Source: Desmospora profundinema (lineage in GTDB: Bacteria; Bacillota; Bacilli; Thermoactinomycetales; DSM-45169). From it: a stretch of 64,000 nucleotides of DNA. The position numbers and the translations under genes are program-made. The stretch lies in NCBI RefSeq assembly GCF_031454155.1, contig NZ_JAVDQG010000001.1, positions 1 to 64,000 on the forward strand, given 5' to 3'. Of the stretch, positions 23,622 to 33,216 are shown piece by piece. The notes under the pieces were generated by a model. That model had not been told where the DNA came from. It saw only the letters and a program-made list of their open reading frames with translations, and searched no databases. The number at the start of each line of letters is the position of its first letter. Within the stretch, counting starts at the first letter, position 1.

Positions 23622-26024
23622 ATGGAAACTACCGTGCAGGATCGTCCAGCGAAACAAGTGAAACTGGGCATTTCGGGGATGACCTGTGCCGCTTGCGCCA
23701 ACCGGATTGAAAAGAATCTGTCCAAGCTGACTGGGGTAAGGAAAGCCCATGTCAATCTGGCTTCGGAAAAGGCGTCGATCACATTGGAGCCAAACCAAGT
23801 TTCCATCAACCAGATTATCGATGCAATCAAAAAAACCGGATACAAAGTTCACAGTGAAAAAACCGTTCTCTCCATTGAAGGAATCAGCTGTGCTTCCTGT
23901 GTAAACCGAATCGAAGAAGAGTTGAAAAAGGTGGAGGGTGTCCTAGATGTCGGCGTCAACTTCGCCAATGAAAAAGCGACGGTCGAAACCCTTCCCGATC
24001 AGGTCGAGATTAAACAATTGATTGTCGCTGTCCAACAAGCCGGTTACGAGGCCAAACTGGATCAGGATGCCGATACGGACGCGCAAAAAGAAGTGAGCCA
24101 GGAAATCTACCGGAAACAAAAACGGATGTTTCTCATCGGAGCAGTCCTGTCAGCTGGATTTCTTCCGCATATGATCGTCGATCTGACTGGTCTGGACCTT
24201 CCCGTTCATCTTCATCCTTATCTGCAGCTGTTACTTGCCACCGTGGTCCAATTTTATGTGGGAGCGCGCTTTTACACAGGGGCTTATAAAGCCTTGCGCA
24301 GAAAAAGCGCCAATATGGATGTTTTGGTCGCTTTAGGGACTTCAGCAGCCTACTTCTACAGTGTTGCCCGTGTGATCACGGGCAATTGGGAGGATCTTTA
24401 CTTTGAGGCTTCCGCGATCATTATCACCTTGATCGTCCTCGGAAAGATGTTGGAAACGAGGGCAAGGGGGCAAACGTCCGCCGCGATTCAAAAACTGATG
24501 GGATTGCAGGCGAAAACGGCCCGGGTGATTCGGGAGGGACAAGAAGAAGATATCCCGATCGAGGAGGTCACCGAGGGGGACGTGATGGTGGTCCGGGTAG
24601 GCGAGAAGATCCCCGTCGATGGGGTAGTGATCGAAGGGAACAGCACGGTGGACGAGTCGATGCTGACCGGGGAAAGTATGCCGGTTTCAAAAAGCACAGG
24701 CGATACGGTGATTGGAGCCACCATCAACAAACACGGATCCTTCCGATTCAGGGCGACCAAAGTCGGCAAGGAAACGGCTTTGGCCCAGGTCATCAAGCTG
24801 GTGGAAGAAGCCCAGGGATCTAAAGCGCCGATTCAGCGTTTGGTTGATCGTGTATCCGGGATCTTTGTCCCGATCGTGTTGGTGATTTCCGTTTTGACCT
24901 TTGTCTTGACTTACCTGCTCATCGGTTTTACGCCGGCGCTGATCAGTTCCGTGGCCGTGTTGGTGATTGCTTGTCCCTGCGCCTTGGGGCTGGCGACGCC
25001 GACGGCAGTCATGGTCGGCACTGGGAAGGGAGCCGAAAACGGCATTTTGATCAAAGGGGCGGAGCACCTGGAAAGCGCTCACCGGCTTACCACCGTTGTA
25101 TTAGACAAGACCGGCACGATCACCAAAGGTGAGCCGGAAGTCACGGATATCCTGACATTGGGACAGCATTCCAAAGAGGAGCTCCTTAATTTTGCGGCGG
25201 CGGCGGAGAAGGGCTCCGAGCATCCGTTGGGAGAGGCCATCATCCAAGCGGCGAAACGGCAAGGGTTGAAATTAGGAGAAGCTACTCGGTTTGAGGCGAT
25301 CCCTGGCCACGGCATCCAAGCCGAAGTGAGGGGACGAAACATCCTTATCGGAAACAAAAAATTGATGCAGAAGCATCCACTCTCCACGAAACCCGTCGAC
25401 GATTCCATCGAACAGTTGGAAGGTGAAGGGAAAACGGCCATGATGGTGGCCGTCGATGGGGAAGTGGCGGGCGTCATTGCGGTGGCAGATACCGTCAAAG
25501 AAACATCGGCCCAAGCGGTTAAGGAACTGAAAGACATGGGGATCGAGGTTGTGATGATTACCGGGGACAACCGACGGACGGCGGAAGCGATTGCCGAACA
25601 GGTGGGGATCAACCGGGTACAGGCGGAAGTGCTGCCCGAGGATAAATCGGCCGAAGTGGAGAATTTGAAACAGCAAGGAAAAATCGTGGCCATGGTGGGA
25701 GATGGGATTAACGATGCACCGGCCCTCGCCGCAGCCCATATCGGCATCGCCATCGGTACCGGAACGGACATCGCCTTGGAAGCGGCAGACATGACGTTAA
25801 TGCGCGGGGACTTAATGGGAATTGTTCACGCCATCAGGCTCTCCAAGGCGACGATACGTAAGATCCGGCAAAACTTGTTCTGGGCTTTTGCCTACAATGT
25901 GATCTTAATCCCAGTCTCGGCTTTCGGGCTTTTAAACCCGATTCTGGCTGGAGCTGCGATGGCCTTCAGTTCGGTGTCAGTTGTCGTAAACACATTATTC
26001 CTTCGCGGATGGAAACCGGCATAG
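23622..26024 (+). CDS. copA: Copper-translocating P1B-type ATPase
   Basis: The 800-residue Cu(I) exporter has two N-terminal heavy-metal domains (GMTCAAC with C22/C25 and GISCASC with C90/C93). It has the membrane CPC motif in [13 protein letters not shown], phosphorylation motif DKTGTIT, TGES actuator loop, the HP of the nucleotide domain (GSEHPLGEA) and the hinge [10 protein letters not shown]. Length and order match CopA of bacilli. GGAAGGAGG precedes the ATG. It closes the run with the sensor system, SCO chaperone and lipoprotein. No copZ or csoR lies next to it. Confidence 0.96.
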   Translation: METTVQDRPAKQVKLGISGMTCAACANRIEKNLSKLTGVRKAHVNLASEKASITLEPNQVSINQIIDAIKKTGYKVHSEKTVLSIEGISCASCVNRIEEELKKVEGVLDVGVNFANEKATVETLPDQVEIKQLIVAVQQAGYEAKLDQDADTDAQKEVSQEIYRKQKRMFLIGAVLSAGFLPHMIVDLTGLDLPVHLHPYLQLLLATVVQFYVGARFYTGAYKALRRKSANMDVLVALGTSAAYFYSVARVITGNWEDLYFEASAIIITLIVLGKMLETRARGQTSAAIQKLMGLQAKTARVIREGQEEDIPIEEVTEGDVMVVRVGEKIPVDGVVIEGNSTVDESMLTGESMPVSKSTGDTVIGATINKHGSFRFRATKVGKETALAQVIKLVEEAQGSKAPIQRLVDRVSGIFVPIVLVISVLTFVLTYLLIGFTPALISSVAVLVIACPCALGLATPTAVMVGTGKGAENGILIKGAEHLESAHRLTTVVLDKTGTITKGEPEVTDILTLGQHSKEELLNFAAAAEKGSEHPLGEAIIQAAKRQGLKLGEATRFEAIPGHGIQAEVRGRNILIGNKKLMQKHPLSTKPVDDSIEQLEGEGKTAMMVAVDGEVAGVIAVADTVKETSAQAVKELKDMGIEVVMITGDNRRTAEAIAEQVGINRVQAEVLPEDKSAEVENLKQQGKIVAMVGDGINDAPALAAAHIGIAIGTGTDIALEAADMTLMRGDLMGIVHAIRLSKATIRKIRQNLFWAFAYNVILIPVSAFGLLNPILAGAAMAFSSVSVVVNTLFLRGWKPA

Positions 26025-26250
26025 CAAAATAATCGTGTATATAATAATTGTCTGGTTGTATAAATTCAACTATAAAGACCAAAAAAAGGATCGATTTCTT
26101 TATGGGGGATCGGTTTTTTATTGGAATCCCCTTGATTATAATAAATTCTTTGTAGATGGAAATACTAATCAGGATGAAAAATGGCAGACAACAAGCTGAG
26201 CCTTGCCGACAATGCGTTGAAGAATGTTGGAAGATGGGTGGGTTAATCTA

Positions 26251-26415
26251 ATGTGTTGTCCATTTATGATGGAAAAAATGAGCGGCGAGATGACTGTGAT
26301 GATGGGATTATCGATTGGAATCGGACTTGCTTTAGGTTTAGCGGCTTTAGCGGGAACCTTTTATTTGATTTGGCGTTTTATTCGAGTCATCGAAAAAAAA
26401 GAAACAAAGAATTAG
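26251..26415 (+). CDS. Small membrane protein with MCCPFMME metal-type N-terminus
   Basis: A 54-residue protein starts MCCPFMMEKM, then has one membrane helix (GLSIGIGLALGLAALAGTFYLIW) and a charged tail. The Cys/Met-rich start suggests copper binding and fits the upstream CopA. ATG 26251 is preferred by composition over ATG 26224, but ribosome sites for both are weak. Confidence 0.5.
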   Translation: MCCPFMMEKMSGEMTVMMGLSIGIGLALGLAALAGTFYLIWRFIRVIEKKETKN

Positions 26416-26700
26416 GTTGTGAGGTTCTACACTTTAAAAGAAGAGAGTGTCTGATTAGAATAAGAATATGAATCCTTTGTGCAAGTTCAGAAAAGACCTG
26501 GACAACTTTATAAACACAGAAGACCACATTCTTCTTTGCGTTATCGCTATCCTGTGGAATATCGTCAATCTCTCACTTTAACCGGAGGCTAATTGTCTGG
26601 GCTTATAGGGTAACATAAAAAATACACAACCAATAAATTGTGCCCAATGTTTTTATTAGTCATACATCCAAACATGCCCCCTTCTGCTGTTGAAATATAA
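26416..26700. other. Intergenic stretch with no supported gene
   Basis: No frame with start, ribosome site and protein-like composition is visible. It marks the boundary between the copper island and the spore operon. Confidence 0.5.
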
Positions 26701-26703
26701 GAA

Positions 26704-26730
26704 AGCTCCCATCCACGGGGAGCTTTTCTT
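26704..26730 (-). terminator. Terminator of the YhcN-like lipoprotein gene
   Basis: AGCTCCC and GGGGAGCT form the stem, with A-rich sequence on the left acting as the T run for the minus-strand gene and TTTTCTTT on the right. It can work in both directions. Confidence 0.75.
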
Positions 26731-26753
26731 TATATCTTTACGGAATGGTTCGG

Positions 26754-27191
26754 TTATCCTTTCATATCTTCATTGATCTTTTGCAACTGTTGATAAGCTT
26801 TGTCTTTATTGATCGCAGGGTTTTTGCGTGCGTCTGACTCCAGCTTTTTAAGGTCTTTGAAAAGCTTGCTGTCAGTGGTGACATGAATTTCGTCCTTCGG
26901 AAACCTTTTTTTTAGGTTATCGAAAACCTCTTTTCGAGTGCTTTTCAGGAAGAAGCGGTCAAAATTGGTGACTTTCAACCCGACGGATAGTTCATCATTG
27001 ATACTAACTGCCGTCGCTTCATCTACCCTCCGGTTTTTTTGGGCCACTGTCTTGGCCGTATCCACTTTATCCTGGTTGATCAGGGTGGGCTGTTCGGGTT
27101 TTGGAGAGGATTCCGATTGTTTTTGCGGTGCGGCACATCCGATGGAGATCAGGATCAGCAGAGTGATCCAAATAACCCAAGTGCGTTTCAT
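26754..27191 (-). CDS. YhcN/YlaJ-family sporulation lipoprotein
   Basis: The signal peptide ends in LISIGCAAP, giving a lipoprotein of 145 residues. The mature part holds the YhcN/YlaJ pattern with VDTAKTVAQKNRRVDEATAV and LKVTNFDRFFLKSTRKEVF, a small inner-spore-membrane domain. ATG 27191 is chosen because AAGGGGGAA lies in front and the lipobox falls at the normal distance; the open frame extends further upstream without meaning. It is divergent from the DUF1657 gene, and the mobile spoVA operons of bacilli also carry a YhcN-type lipoprotein. Confidence 0.85.
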   Translation of the reverse strand: MKRTWVIWITLLILISIGCAAPQKQSESSPKPEQPTLINQDKVDTAKTVAQKNRRVDEATAVSINDELSVGLKVTNFDRFFLKSTRKEVFDNLKKRFPKDEIHVTTDSKLFKDLKKLESDARKNPAINKDKAYQQLQKINEDMKG

Positions 27192-27306
27192 CCTATTTCC
27201 CCCTTTATTTACACTCGTCAGTACAAGTCTCGCCTTGCCTATTATATCCATTTGCGTGCATAAAAAAGATTTCCATATGACAAAATTTACATTGGGAGGA
27301 AGAACC

Positions 27307-27513
27307 ATGACCGTTCAATCAAAAGTGAAACAAACCATCGCCAGCCTCGAGGGAGCCAAAGCCACCATGGAGATGTACGGACAAATCGCTCAAGATGAGC
27401 AGGCGCGCAAGACCTTCCTTCGCAGTGTGAAGCGACTGGAATCCGTGCTGGAGAGATTAAAAAAGCGGATGGGGGTATTGGAGTTCGAAGAGCCTCAATA
27501 TAAAGGCTTTTAA
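27307..27513 (+). CDS. DUF1657 protein, first gene of the spoVA-type operon
   Basis: The 68-residue helical protein (VKQTIASLEGAKATMEMYG, SVKRLESVLERLKKR, EEPQYKGF at the end) belongs to DUF1657. It starts after GGGAGGAAGAACC and is followed after 16 bases by the YetF-like gene. A CATATGA at about 27275 could be the -10 of a forespore (SigG-like) promoter, but the -35 match is poor. These proteins accompany SpoVA channel proteins; their molecular role is unknown. Confidence 0.85.
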   Translation: MTVQSKVKQTIASLEGAKATMEMYGQIAQDEQARKTFLRSVKRLESVLERLKKRMGVLEFEEPQYKGF

Positions 27514-27529
27514 GAAGGAAGGAGGAAAC

Positions 27530-28390
27530 ATGGTGCCGGAATGGGCTCAGATCATATTGCGGTCGCTCGGGTTTCTCGTTTTGCTGATTCTACTAACCCG
27601 GCTGCTGGGGAGAAAGATCGCTGCCAGAATGACCATGTTCGATGTGGTCTTCGCTATCGTGATTGGATTGATCGCCGCTTTGGTATCCTTGAATATCGTG
27701 GCGAATGGGGTCTACGGGTTGATCGCCTTCTTGACATGGGGATTGGCCGGGATCGGTTTGAGCTATTTATCATTAAAGAGCAAATGGGTGCGGGATTTGA
27801 TTCACGGTCGGGAGGCCATCGTGATCAAGCACGGAAAAATCATGGAAGAACAGCTGAAAAAAACGCGGTTTACACCGGAAGATCTGTTGCAGCAACTGAG
27901 GAGTAAACAGATTTTCAACGTGGCTGATGTGGAATTTGCCGTGATGGAATCCAGCGGAGAAATCAATGCGCTTTTAAAAGCCAACAAGCAGCCGATCAGC
28001 CCCAAACATTTGGGTGTGGAAACGTCTCCGGAAACAGGAGCGCAGACCGTCATTCTCGACGGCAACATCATGGATGAGTCCTTGGCGACCATGGGTCTGA
28101 ATCGGGGGTGGCTTCATACAGAGTTGGAAAAGGTCGGGATATCACCGGAGAACGTATTTATCGCTCAGGTGGACAGTATGGGCGAACTGTATCTAGATCT
28201 CTTTGACGATGCGATTCAACCTCCGCAGCCGACGACCCGGCAGCTGTTGTTAACCACCATGCAAAAAGCCAAGGCAGACTTAGAAACATTTTCCTTGGAT
28301 ACGGAGGACAATAAGGCAAAAGCGATGTATCAGCATTGCGCCAAGGAAGTAGCTTCCATCATTAGCGACATGCGCTTGCTTTTAAAATGA
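27530..28390 (+). CDS. YetF-like DUF421 membrane protein fused to a DUF1657 domain
   Basis: Three N-terminal membrane helices (residues about 5-80) precede the DUF421 cytoplasmic fold (REAIVIKHGKIMEEQLKKTR, EDLLQQLRSKQIFNVADVEF, LGVETSPETGAQTVILDG, GWLHTELEKVGISPENVF). The last 55 residues (TRQLLLTTMQKAKADLETFS to the end) are a DUF1657 domain like the neighbouring free-standing proteins. This exact fusion is a hallmark of the mobile spoVA operon that raises spore heat resistance. GGAAGGAGG precedes the ATG. Confidence 0.88.
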   Translation: MVPEWAQIILRSLGFLVLLILLTRLLGRKIAARMTMFDVVFAIVIGLIAALVSLNIVANGVYGLIAFLTWGLAGIGLSYLSLKSKWVRDLIHGREAIVIKHGKIMEEQLKKTRFTPEDLLQQLRSKQIFNVADVEFAVMESSGEINALLKANKQPISPKHLGVETSPETGAQTVILDGNIMDESLATMGLNRGWLHTELEKVGISPENVFIAQVDSMGELYLDLFDDAIQPPQPTTRQLLLTTMQKAKADLETFSLDTEDNKAKAMYQHCAKEVASIISDMRLLLK

Positions 28391-28409
28391 TCGTTTGGAG
28401 GGGATCACC

Positions 28410-28892
28410 GTGTCTGATAAAAAAAAGAAAAAGCTCACACCGATTCAGCAGGAGTACCAGGGGTTCGCCAATGAGAGGGAGCCGGATCGCCCGATACTGA
28501 AAAACTGTGTTCGCGCTTTTTTCATTGGAGGGGCCATTTGTCTGTTCGGGCAAGTGATCTCCGCTTTTTATATGCATTTCTTTGATTTCAACGAGCGGAC
28601 GGCGGGAGATCCCACCGTTGCTACCCTTATTTTTTTAGCTGTGCTGTTTACCGGTCTGGGGGTATATGATCAACTTGCGCAATGGGCGGGAGCCGGAACG
28701 GCGATTCCGGTGACGGGGTTCGCCAATTCCATCTCTTCAGCCGCTATCGAACACCGAACAGAGGGGTATGTCCTGGGGGTGGGGGGCAACATGTTTAAGC
28801 TGGCGGGGTCGGTCATTGTGTTCGGCGTATTTGCCGCCTTTGTGATCGCGATCGTAAAAGTGATCATTCTGCAGGGGTTGGGAGGATTTTAG
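28410..28892 (+). CDS. spoVAC: Stage V sporulation protein AC
   Basis: The 160-residue membrane protein has the SpoVAC order: a basic N-terminus (KKKLTPIQQEYQGFANEREP), helices with IGGAICLFGQVISAFYMHFF and VATLIFLAVLFTGLGVYDQL, GAGTAIPVTGFANSISSAA, and GGNMFKLAGSVIVFGV. It is part of the channel that moves dipicolinic acid across the spore inner membrane. GTG 28410 follows TGGAGGGG. Its stop touches the GTG of spoVAD. Confidence 0.93.
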   Translation: MSDKKKKKLTPIQQEYQGFANEREPDRPILKNCVRAFFIGGAICLFGQVISAFYMHFFDFNERTAGDPTVATLIFLAVLFTGLGVYDQLAQWAGAGTAIPVTGFANSISSAAIEHRTEGYVLGVGGNMFKLAGSVIVFGVFAAFVIAIVKVIILQGLGGF

Positions 28893-29909
28893 GTGATTCG
28901 AGGACGGACTTGGATTTTTTCAAACTCACCGCGGATCAGTGCCTCGTCAGCTGTGGGAGGCCCCTTTGAAGCGCAGGGACCCTTGGCGGATGACTTTGAT
29001 TTGCTGCATGAGGATTTGTGGCAAGGGCAGGACAGCTTTGAAAAGTCGGAGAAAAAAATGCTGGAGCAAGCTTGTGAACGGGCGATCGACAAGGCGGGCA
29101 TGAGAAAGGAGGATATTCAGTTCTTTTTGTCCGGGGATCTCATGAACCAAGTGATATCCAGCAGCTTTACGGCGAGAAGCCTGGCTGTTCCTTATCTCGG
29201 TCTGTTCGGGGCCTGTTCCACTTCGATGGAGGGACTGGCATTGGGTTCCTTGTTGGTGGATAGTGGTTTTGCGGAACGCGTGTTGGTCGGAACATCCAGC
29301 CACAATGCGGCGACAGAAAAGCAGTATCGCTATCCGAATGAATACGGTTCCCAAAAGCCGCCCACCGCTCAGTGGACCGTTACAGGGGCCGGGGCCGCCG
29401 TCGTCACCACAGGCGGAAACGGGATTCGTGTCACATCAGCCACGATTGGCAGGGTGGTCGATATGGGCATTCAGGATCCCTTTAACATGGGATCGGCTAT
29501 GGCACCAGCGGCAGTGGACACAATCGAGGCACACTTTCGGGACCTGCGTCTGTCCGGCACCGAGTACGACCTGATCCTGACCGGGGATTTGGGAAGGGTC
29601 GGACATCGTATCGCGGCCGACTTATTGGCCAAGCACGGATTAAAGCTCCCGAAAGACCGTTTTGGAGATTGCGGAATGATGATCTACCGGGAGGATCAAC
29701 CCGTTCAGGCGGGTGCCAGCGGGGCGGCTTGTTCGGCCTGCGTCACTTATGGACATGTTCTCAACCAAATGCGGAAAGGCGAGTTGCACAAAGTGTTGAT
29801 CGTGGCAACGGGAGCCCTGATGTCTCCCTTAAGTTATCAGCAAAAAGAAAGCATCCCCTGTATTGCTCATGCCGTGGTGCTGGAGTCAGAGGGAGGGCAT
29901 TTTAGATGA
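28893..29909 (+). CDS. spoVAD: Stage V sporulation protein AD
   Basis: The 338-residue soluble protein has a thiolase-like fold with [55 protein letters not shown] and [12 protein letters not shown], all characteristic of SpoVAD, which binds dipicolinic acid. The GTG directly follows the SpoVAC stop after GGAGG. The end overlaps spoVAE by four bases. Confidence 0.95.
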   Translation: MIRGRTWIFSNSPRISASSAVGGPFEAQGPLADDFDLLHEDLWQGQDSFEKSEKKMLEQACERAIDKAGMRKEDIQFFLSGDLMNQVISSSFTARSLAVPYLGLFGACSTSMEGLALGSLLVDSGFAERVLVGTSSHNAATEKQYRYPNEYGSQKPPTAQWTVTGAGAAVVTTGGNGIRVTSATIGRVVDMGIQDPFNMGSAMAPAAVDTIEAHFRDLRLSGTEYDLILTGDLGRVGHRIAADLLAKHGLKLPKDRFGDCGMMIYREDQPVQAGASGAACSACVTYGHVLNQMRKGELHKVLIVATGALMSPLSYQQKESIPCIAHAVVLESEGGHFR

Positions 29910-30256
29910 TGTATTTTTGGGCGTTTGTGGTAGGAGGGCTCATCTGTGTGATTGGGCAATTGATGCTGGACGGGATGAAACTCACTCCGGCACACACCAC
30001 CAGTACGCTGGTTGTTATAGGGGCCGTTTTGGACGGATTGGGGTTGTATGAACCATTGATCGACTTTGCGGGGGCAGGAGCCACCGTTCCCATCACCAGC
30101 TTTGGTAACGCCCTGGTCCACGGAGCGATGGCGGAAGCGGAAAAAAACGGTCTGATCGGAGTGGTTACAGGGATTTTTGAAGTGACCAGCGCTGGTATTT
30201 CCTCTGCGATCATCTTCGGATTTTTGGCGGCATTGGTGTTTAAGCCAAAGGGATGA
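29906..30256 (+). CDS. spoVAE: Stage V sporulation protein AE (AEb form)
   Basis: The 116-residue membrane protein has [17 protein letters not shown], a paired [18 protein letters not shown] motif and [20 protein letters not shown], which match SpoVAEb. It is translationally coupled to spoVAD (ATGA). No spoVAF or gerPA-like gene follows. The sequence runs straight into a repeat element at 30263. Confidence 0.93.
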   Translation: MMYFWAFVVGGLICVIGQLMLDGMKLTPAHTTSTLVVIGAVLDGLGLYEPLIDFAGAGATVPITSFGNALVHGAMAEAEKNGLIGVVTGIFEVTSAGISSAIIFGFLAALVFKPKG

Positions 30257-30262
30257 GGGGCC

Positions 30263-30397
30263 CTAATGCAATCTTTCGTGAGTAGAAGGGAGGGTCGGTA
30301 TGGCTGGCGGAGAGCCTTTGCGCTTTTTGCAACGAAACGAAGACAGCCATACCGACCCGGGATCTCGCACTACGGATTGTTCAGACACGCCTTAGTC
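30263..30397. repeat. Small palindromic repeat element, fullest copy (copy B)
   Basis: Perfect 15-bp inverted arms GGGTCGGTATGGCTG (30292-30306) and its complement (30344-30358) enclose 37 bases that include TGCGCTTTTTGCAACG. The right flank ends in a gcgtgtctgaac end (reverse strand, 30381-30397), and the left flank shares TCGTGAGTAGAAGGG with copy D. It has no coding capacity. The size and palindrome suggest a MITE or an IS relic. Confidence 0.75.
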
Positions 30398-30536
30398 CAT
30401 GGATCCAAGTTAAGGTCGGTAAATCTCATAAGATTCGTGCTTGATCCAATCCGAATGGTGCCAAATGTATGATGCTTGATTTGGATTCGTATCGACAAAA
30501 AATAGTCCGCACCATCTCAGGTGCGGGTAATTGAAG

Positions 30537-30743
30537 TTATTGTTGATTATATTGTGGCTCCTCGGTCATTACTTGTTGTTCGCGGGTTTTCAACTGCTGT
30601 ACAACCTGTTCCATATTCTGTGCCAGTTGTTTATACATTTGTTTGGCTTGTTGATTATTCGTATCCAAAGCAAAGGTTTTCAGATCGGCTGCCAGGCCTT
30701 CCGCACTGGCAACCGCTTGTTGGATCTTGGTGCCGACAGTCAT
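30537..30743 (-). CDS. DUF1657 protein, convergent with the spoVA operon
   Basis: The 68-residue protein (MTVGTKIQQAVASAEGLAAD, LKTFALDTNNQQAKQMYKQL, ending EEPQYNQQ) is a paralogue of the protein at 27307 and of the YetF tail. AAAAAGGAGG precedes the ATG. It is separated from the spoVA genes by the repeat element and inverted, which suggests rearrangement of a once continuous operon. It is glutamine-rich. Confidence 0.85.
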   Translation of the reverse strand: MTVGTKIQQAVASAEGLAADLKTFALDTNNQQAKQMYKQLAQNMEQVVQQLKTREQQVMTEEPQYNQQ

Positions 30744-30864
30744 GAAAAAGATTCCTCCTTTTTTATCGATCTTTGTGTTCGAAGGGTATTATGATCCATC
30801 AAAGAAAAAACATACACGGGAACGAACCTTCGGTATGCTTTACTTCGATCCAGAGGGGGTGATG

Positions 30865-31515
30865 TTACTCGATCAAACCTAGGCGAATGTATTCTTCCAT
30901 TCGGATTTGTCCGGTTCTCTCCAGTTGATGATCCTTTTGATATCGTTTGATGGCTTGTTCCAAATCGAAACCATATATGCCATCCTGAGTCCCTTGATAA
31001 TATTTGGCGGCGTGAAGTCGATTTTGGATAAGCAGAACGAGGCTGCCACGGTCGCCTCGAACCAGCCGTTTGGGTCGGTATTCATCCCGTCCCATGATGG
31101 GTCCTACGATTTTTACAGGAGTTCCGATGGAGATCATCCGGTACAAGTCTTTCACATCGGAATTTTTCATACGGACGTACCCATGACTGGCATTCCGGCC
31201 GATGGAATAGGGTCGGTTGGTTCCGTGAATTCCGTATTGACCCCAAGGGACATTCAGGCCCATCCACCGTGGCCCGAAGCCTCCTCCCCAATCGCTAGAC
31301 ATATGAACCACTTTCCATTCACCGATTGGTGTGGGACATTGGTCTTTACCCACGGCAACTGGATAACTAACGATCACTTCAGACCCCTGTATCACATACA
31401 ACCGATGTTCCCATAAATCAATCTGGATTCGTGGCGGAGGAGCTTGGATCCCCTGAATGTGAAAAGGTTGGAAAAGCGCGGTGATTATGATACAAAGAAA
31501 CACCCAAGACTTCAT
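30865..31515 (-). CDS. L,D-transpeptidase-fold (YkuD) protein with peptidoglycan-binding domain, catalytic Cys replaced
   Basis: A signal sequence (WVFLCIIITALFQPFHIQG) is followed by a YkuD domain: QIDLWEHRLYVIQGSEVIVS, VGKDQCPTPIGEWKVV, GGFGPRWMGLNVPWG, IHGTNRPYSIGRNASHG. The catalytic motif, normally S-H-G-C-x-R, reads S110-H111-G112-Y113-V-R, so the nucleophilic cysteine is a tyrosine. A C-terminal peptidoglycan-binding repeat follows (RLVRGDRGSLVLLIQNRLHA to the end). Unless the TAC codon is an error for TGC, the protein may bind but not crosslink peptidoglycan. ATG 31515 is chosen because AGGAG lies seven bases ahead. Confidence 0.85.
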   Translation of the reverse strand: MKSWVFLCIIITALFQPFHIQGIQAPPPRIQIDLWEHRLYVIQGSEVIVSYPVAVGKDQCPTPIGEWKVVHMSSDWGGGFGPRWMGLNVPWGQYGIHGTNRPYSIGRNASHGYVRMKNSDVKDLYRMISIGTPVKIVGPIMGRDEYRPKRLVRGDRGSLVLLIQNRLHAAKYYQGTQDGIYGFDLEQAIKRYQKDHQLERTGQIRMEEYIRLGLIE

Positions 31516-31657
31516 GGCACGGCTCCTCATACGATATTAACCTTAAGATACCCATTTATTTTGTGTGGAATGATTTTTTAAAGGAGTAAAGTAATTAGGC
31601 ATGTGTAAAGTCATCATCTGTGTTTAGGGCATACTTCTTAGAGTAAAGGAGGTACGG

Positions 31658-31852
31658 ATGATGAAAGTGGAAGTGGATTTCAGGGACGGTTCCAGGTGGG
31701 TCAAAAGGACACGGGATATAGAGCCTATTATCCGTTGTTTGCAACGAAAAAAGGTAAATAACGGAATATTAAAGGGGAGGGATAAGAAAAACAAGCAGGA
31801 TCTTAAACGAGGAAAAGATATTGTCTCTCTGAAAGTTATCTGGAATGAGTAG
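31658..31852 (+). CDS. Small basic protein of unknown function
   Basis: AAAGGAGG sits four bases before the ATG ATG pair at 31658. The 64 residues are highly basic (RCLQRKKVNNGILKGRDKKN), start with a strand-like MKVEVDFRDGSRWVKRTR and have no membrane segment or signal. No family is recognised. Confidence 0.4.
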   Translation: MMKVEVDFRDGSRWVKRTRDIEPIIRCLQRKKVNNGILKGRDKKNKQDLKRGKDIVSLKVIWNE

Positions 31853-32157
31853 CATCTATGGTGGTCGGCAAAGGTAGCCGTATACCATTTCGTTATGTAA
31901 AAAAGAGGAAAAATATTCTGGGGGGCATTACGAAAATATAACATAACGAAATTGGAACCGATGACCCAACACCAAAAGTATTCGAACGTATAAGGATATT
32001 CAAATATATCCCTCCATTGCTTTATGACCATCATAATATAGGTGTTCTAACTTTAGCGCTTCAAACCGTCAAGCATGTGTGTCAAAACTTTCATTGCCGC
32101 CTCCAATGCTTGAGCATGATCCTCATTTTGAGCAATCTTAAGCGATCTTAATAATAC
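31853..32157. other. Gap with a minus-strand gene tail
   Basis: On the minus strand about 34 codons ending near 32056 read RSLKIAQNEDHAQALEAAMK and VLTHMLDGLKR with no start, which looks like the C-terminal scrap of a small helical protein. Nothing else is supported. Confidence 0.3.
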
Positions 32158-32195
32158 AAAAAAAGCGATCCTGATTTCAGGAATCGCTTTTTTTG
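32158..32195. terminator. Bidirectional terminator
   Basis: AAAAAAAGCGATCC pairs with GGAATCGCTTTTTTT around an eight-base loop. A and T runs on both sides allow use in either direction, for example by the secreted-protein gene on the minus strand. Confidence 0.85.
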
Positions 32196-32223
32196 TTTCC
32201 CGACAGAAATGGAGGGTTATCCA

Positions 32224-32604
32224 TTACCATGACACAACGCCTTTAGCCCTGCATTTGGTTTTGTTCCAGGGCGGCTCTTGACATCGCAGTCTGAGATGAT
32301 ATGTGCGCCCTCTGTGTGCGGTTGCCTTTCTCTCGATTTTACCTTTCTTTTTTATCGTACCATTGGCAATTTTGGTACCGTCTTTTGTGTCCATCAAATC
32401 ATATCCGACGTTCAGATTGTTATATGTTTCGACAACAACGGTCACTTGCCGATTCCCGGGAGTAAATTTCTCCGTAAAAACAGGGCCGCTCCCCGACAAG
32501 TTCACTTCATAGCGTTTACTGGCCGCACCCGCTTCCGTATAGACCGAGAAGGTCATAACCAGCGCTAGGACTAAGGCAACCGCGGACATAACTATTCGTT
32601 TCAT
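32224..32604 (-). CDS. Small secreted beta-rich protein
   Basis: A typical signal peptide (MKRIVMSAVALVLALVMTFS, cleavage near AGA-AS) precedes about 100 residues with alternating hydrophobic strands (RYEVNLSGSGPVFTEKF, RQVTVVVETYNNLNVGYDLM, RTYHLRLRC). Two cysteines near the end (LRCQEPP, KTKCRAK) may form a disulfide. ATG 32604 is chosen because AAGGGAG lies nine bases ahead. The fold suggests an extracellular beta-sandwich. No family or partner is recognised. Confidence 0.65.
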   Translation of the reverse strand: MKRIVMSAVALVLALVMTFSVYTEAGAASKRYEVNLSGSGPVFTEKFTPGNRQVTVVVETYNNLNVGYDLMDTKDGTKIANGTIKKKGKIERKATAHRGRTYHLRLRCQEPPWNKTKCRAKGVVSW

Positions 32605-33216
32605 TTCGATCACTCCCTTCTTCTCTAAGGTTAAATGTATTGTATAATGGACAAGTCATATATGTCAAAATAATTATAATAAATAGAATCAATTTAAAAA
32701 CAAATGTTTTTATTTTTAAATTATGCACAATGGTCTTTTATCATTTCAATTAGAAGTACCTCCCAAACTTGCCTACCAACAAAAACAAGACACTTCCAAA
32801 AGGAAAAGAGAAGAGCGATGATAGATTAAGGCTGGGGGGGTTAGACTCCCCTTGTCGACGTTCGCTTTCATTCCAACCCCAAAGGCTGGATTTCCTGTCT
32901 ACCGTTGAAATAGACCGGGAAAAAAGCGAAACAATCTCCCGTTGTAAGGGATTTATAATATAATCGGATGTTAGGAGAGAGCTATCTAATTTATTAAGTC
33001 TGGTGTCCTTCTTAATATAGGGTTCACCAATATGTAGAGGGCTTTTTGAGGTTATGTCCTGAAAATCGTGGAAATTGAATCGGGTTTCCTGGATCGTTTG
33101 ATATACAAATCAAGAATAAGAGAACCGTCACGATGTAGGGGCTTTTGTTCAAAAGCATAAGGTTTTTTCCTTTAACTTGGATCTCGTTAATCATTATAGG
33201 CTGTGGAGGGATTTAT
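32605..33216. other. Long AT-rich intergenic region
   Basis: No supported gene is present. It contains the promoter of the minus-strand secreted protein (AT-rich stretch near 32640-32720) and upstream sequence of the acetyltransferase. The open frames here have no ribosome sites and poor composition. Confidence 0.45.

Noticed and set aside
26080-26125. A-run and T-run around GGATCG/GGATCGG after copA, tested as terminator
   Set aside because: The two sides are direct rather than inverted repeats and do not form a stem.
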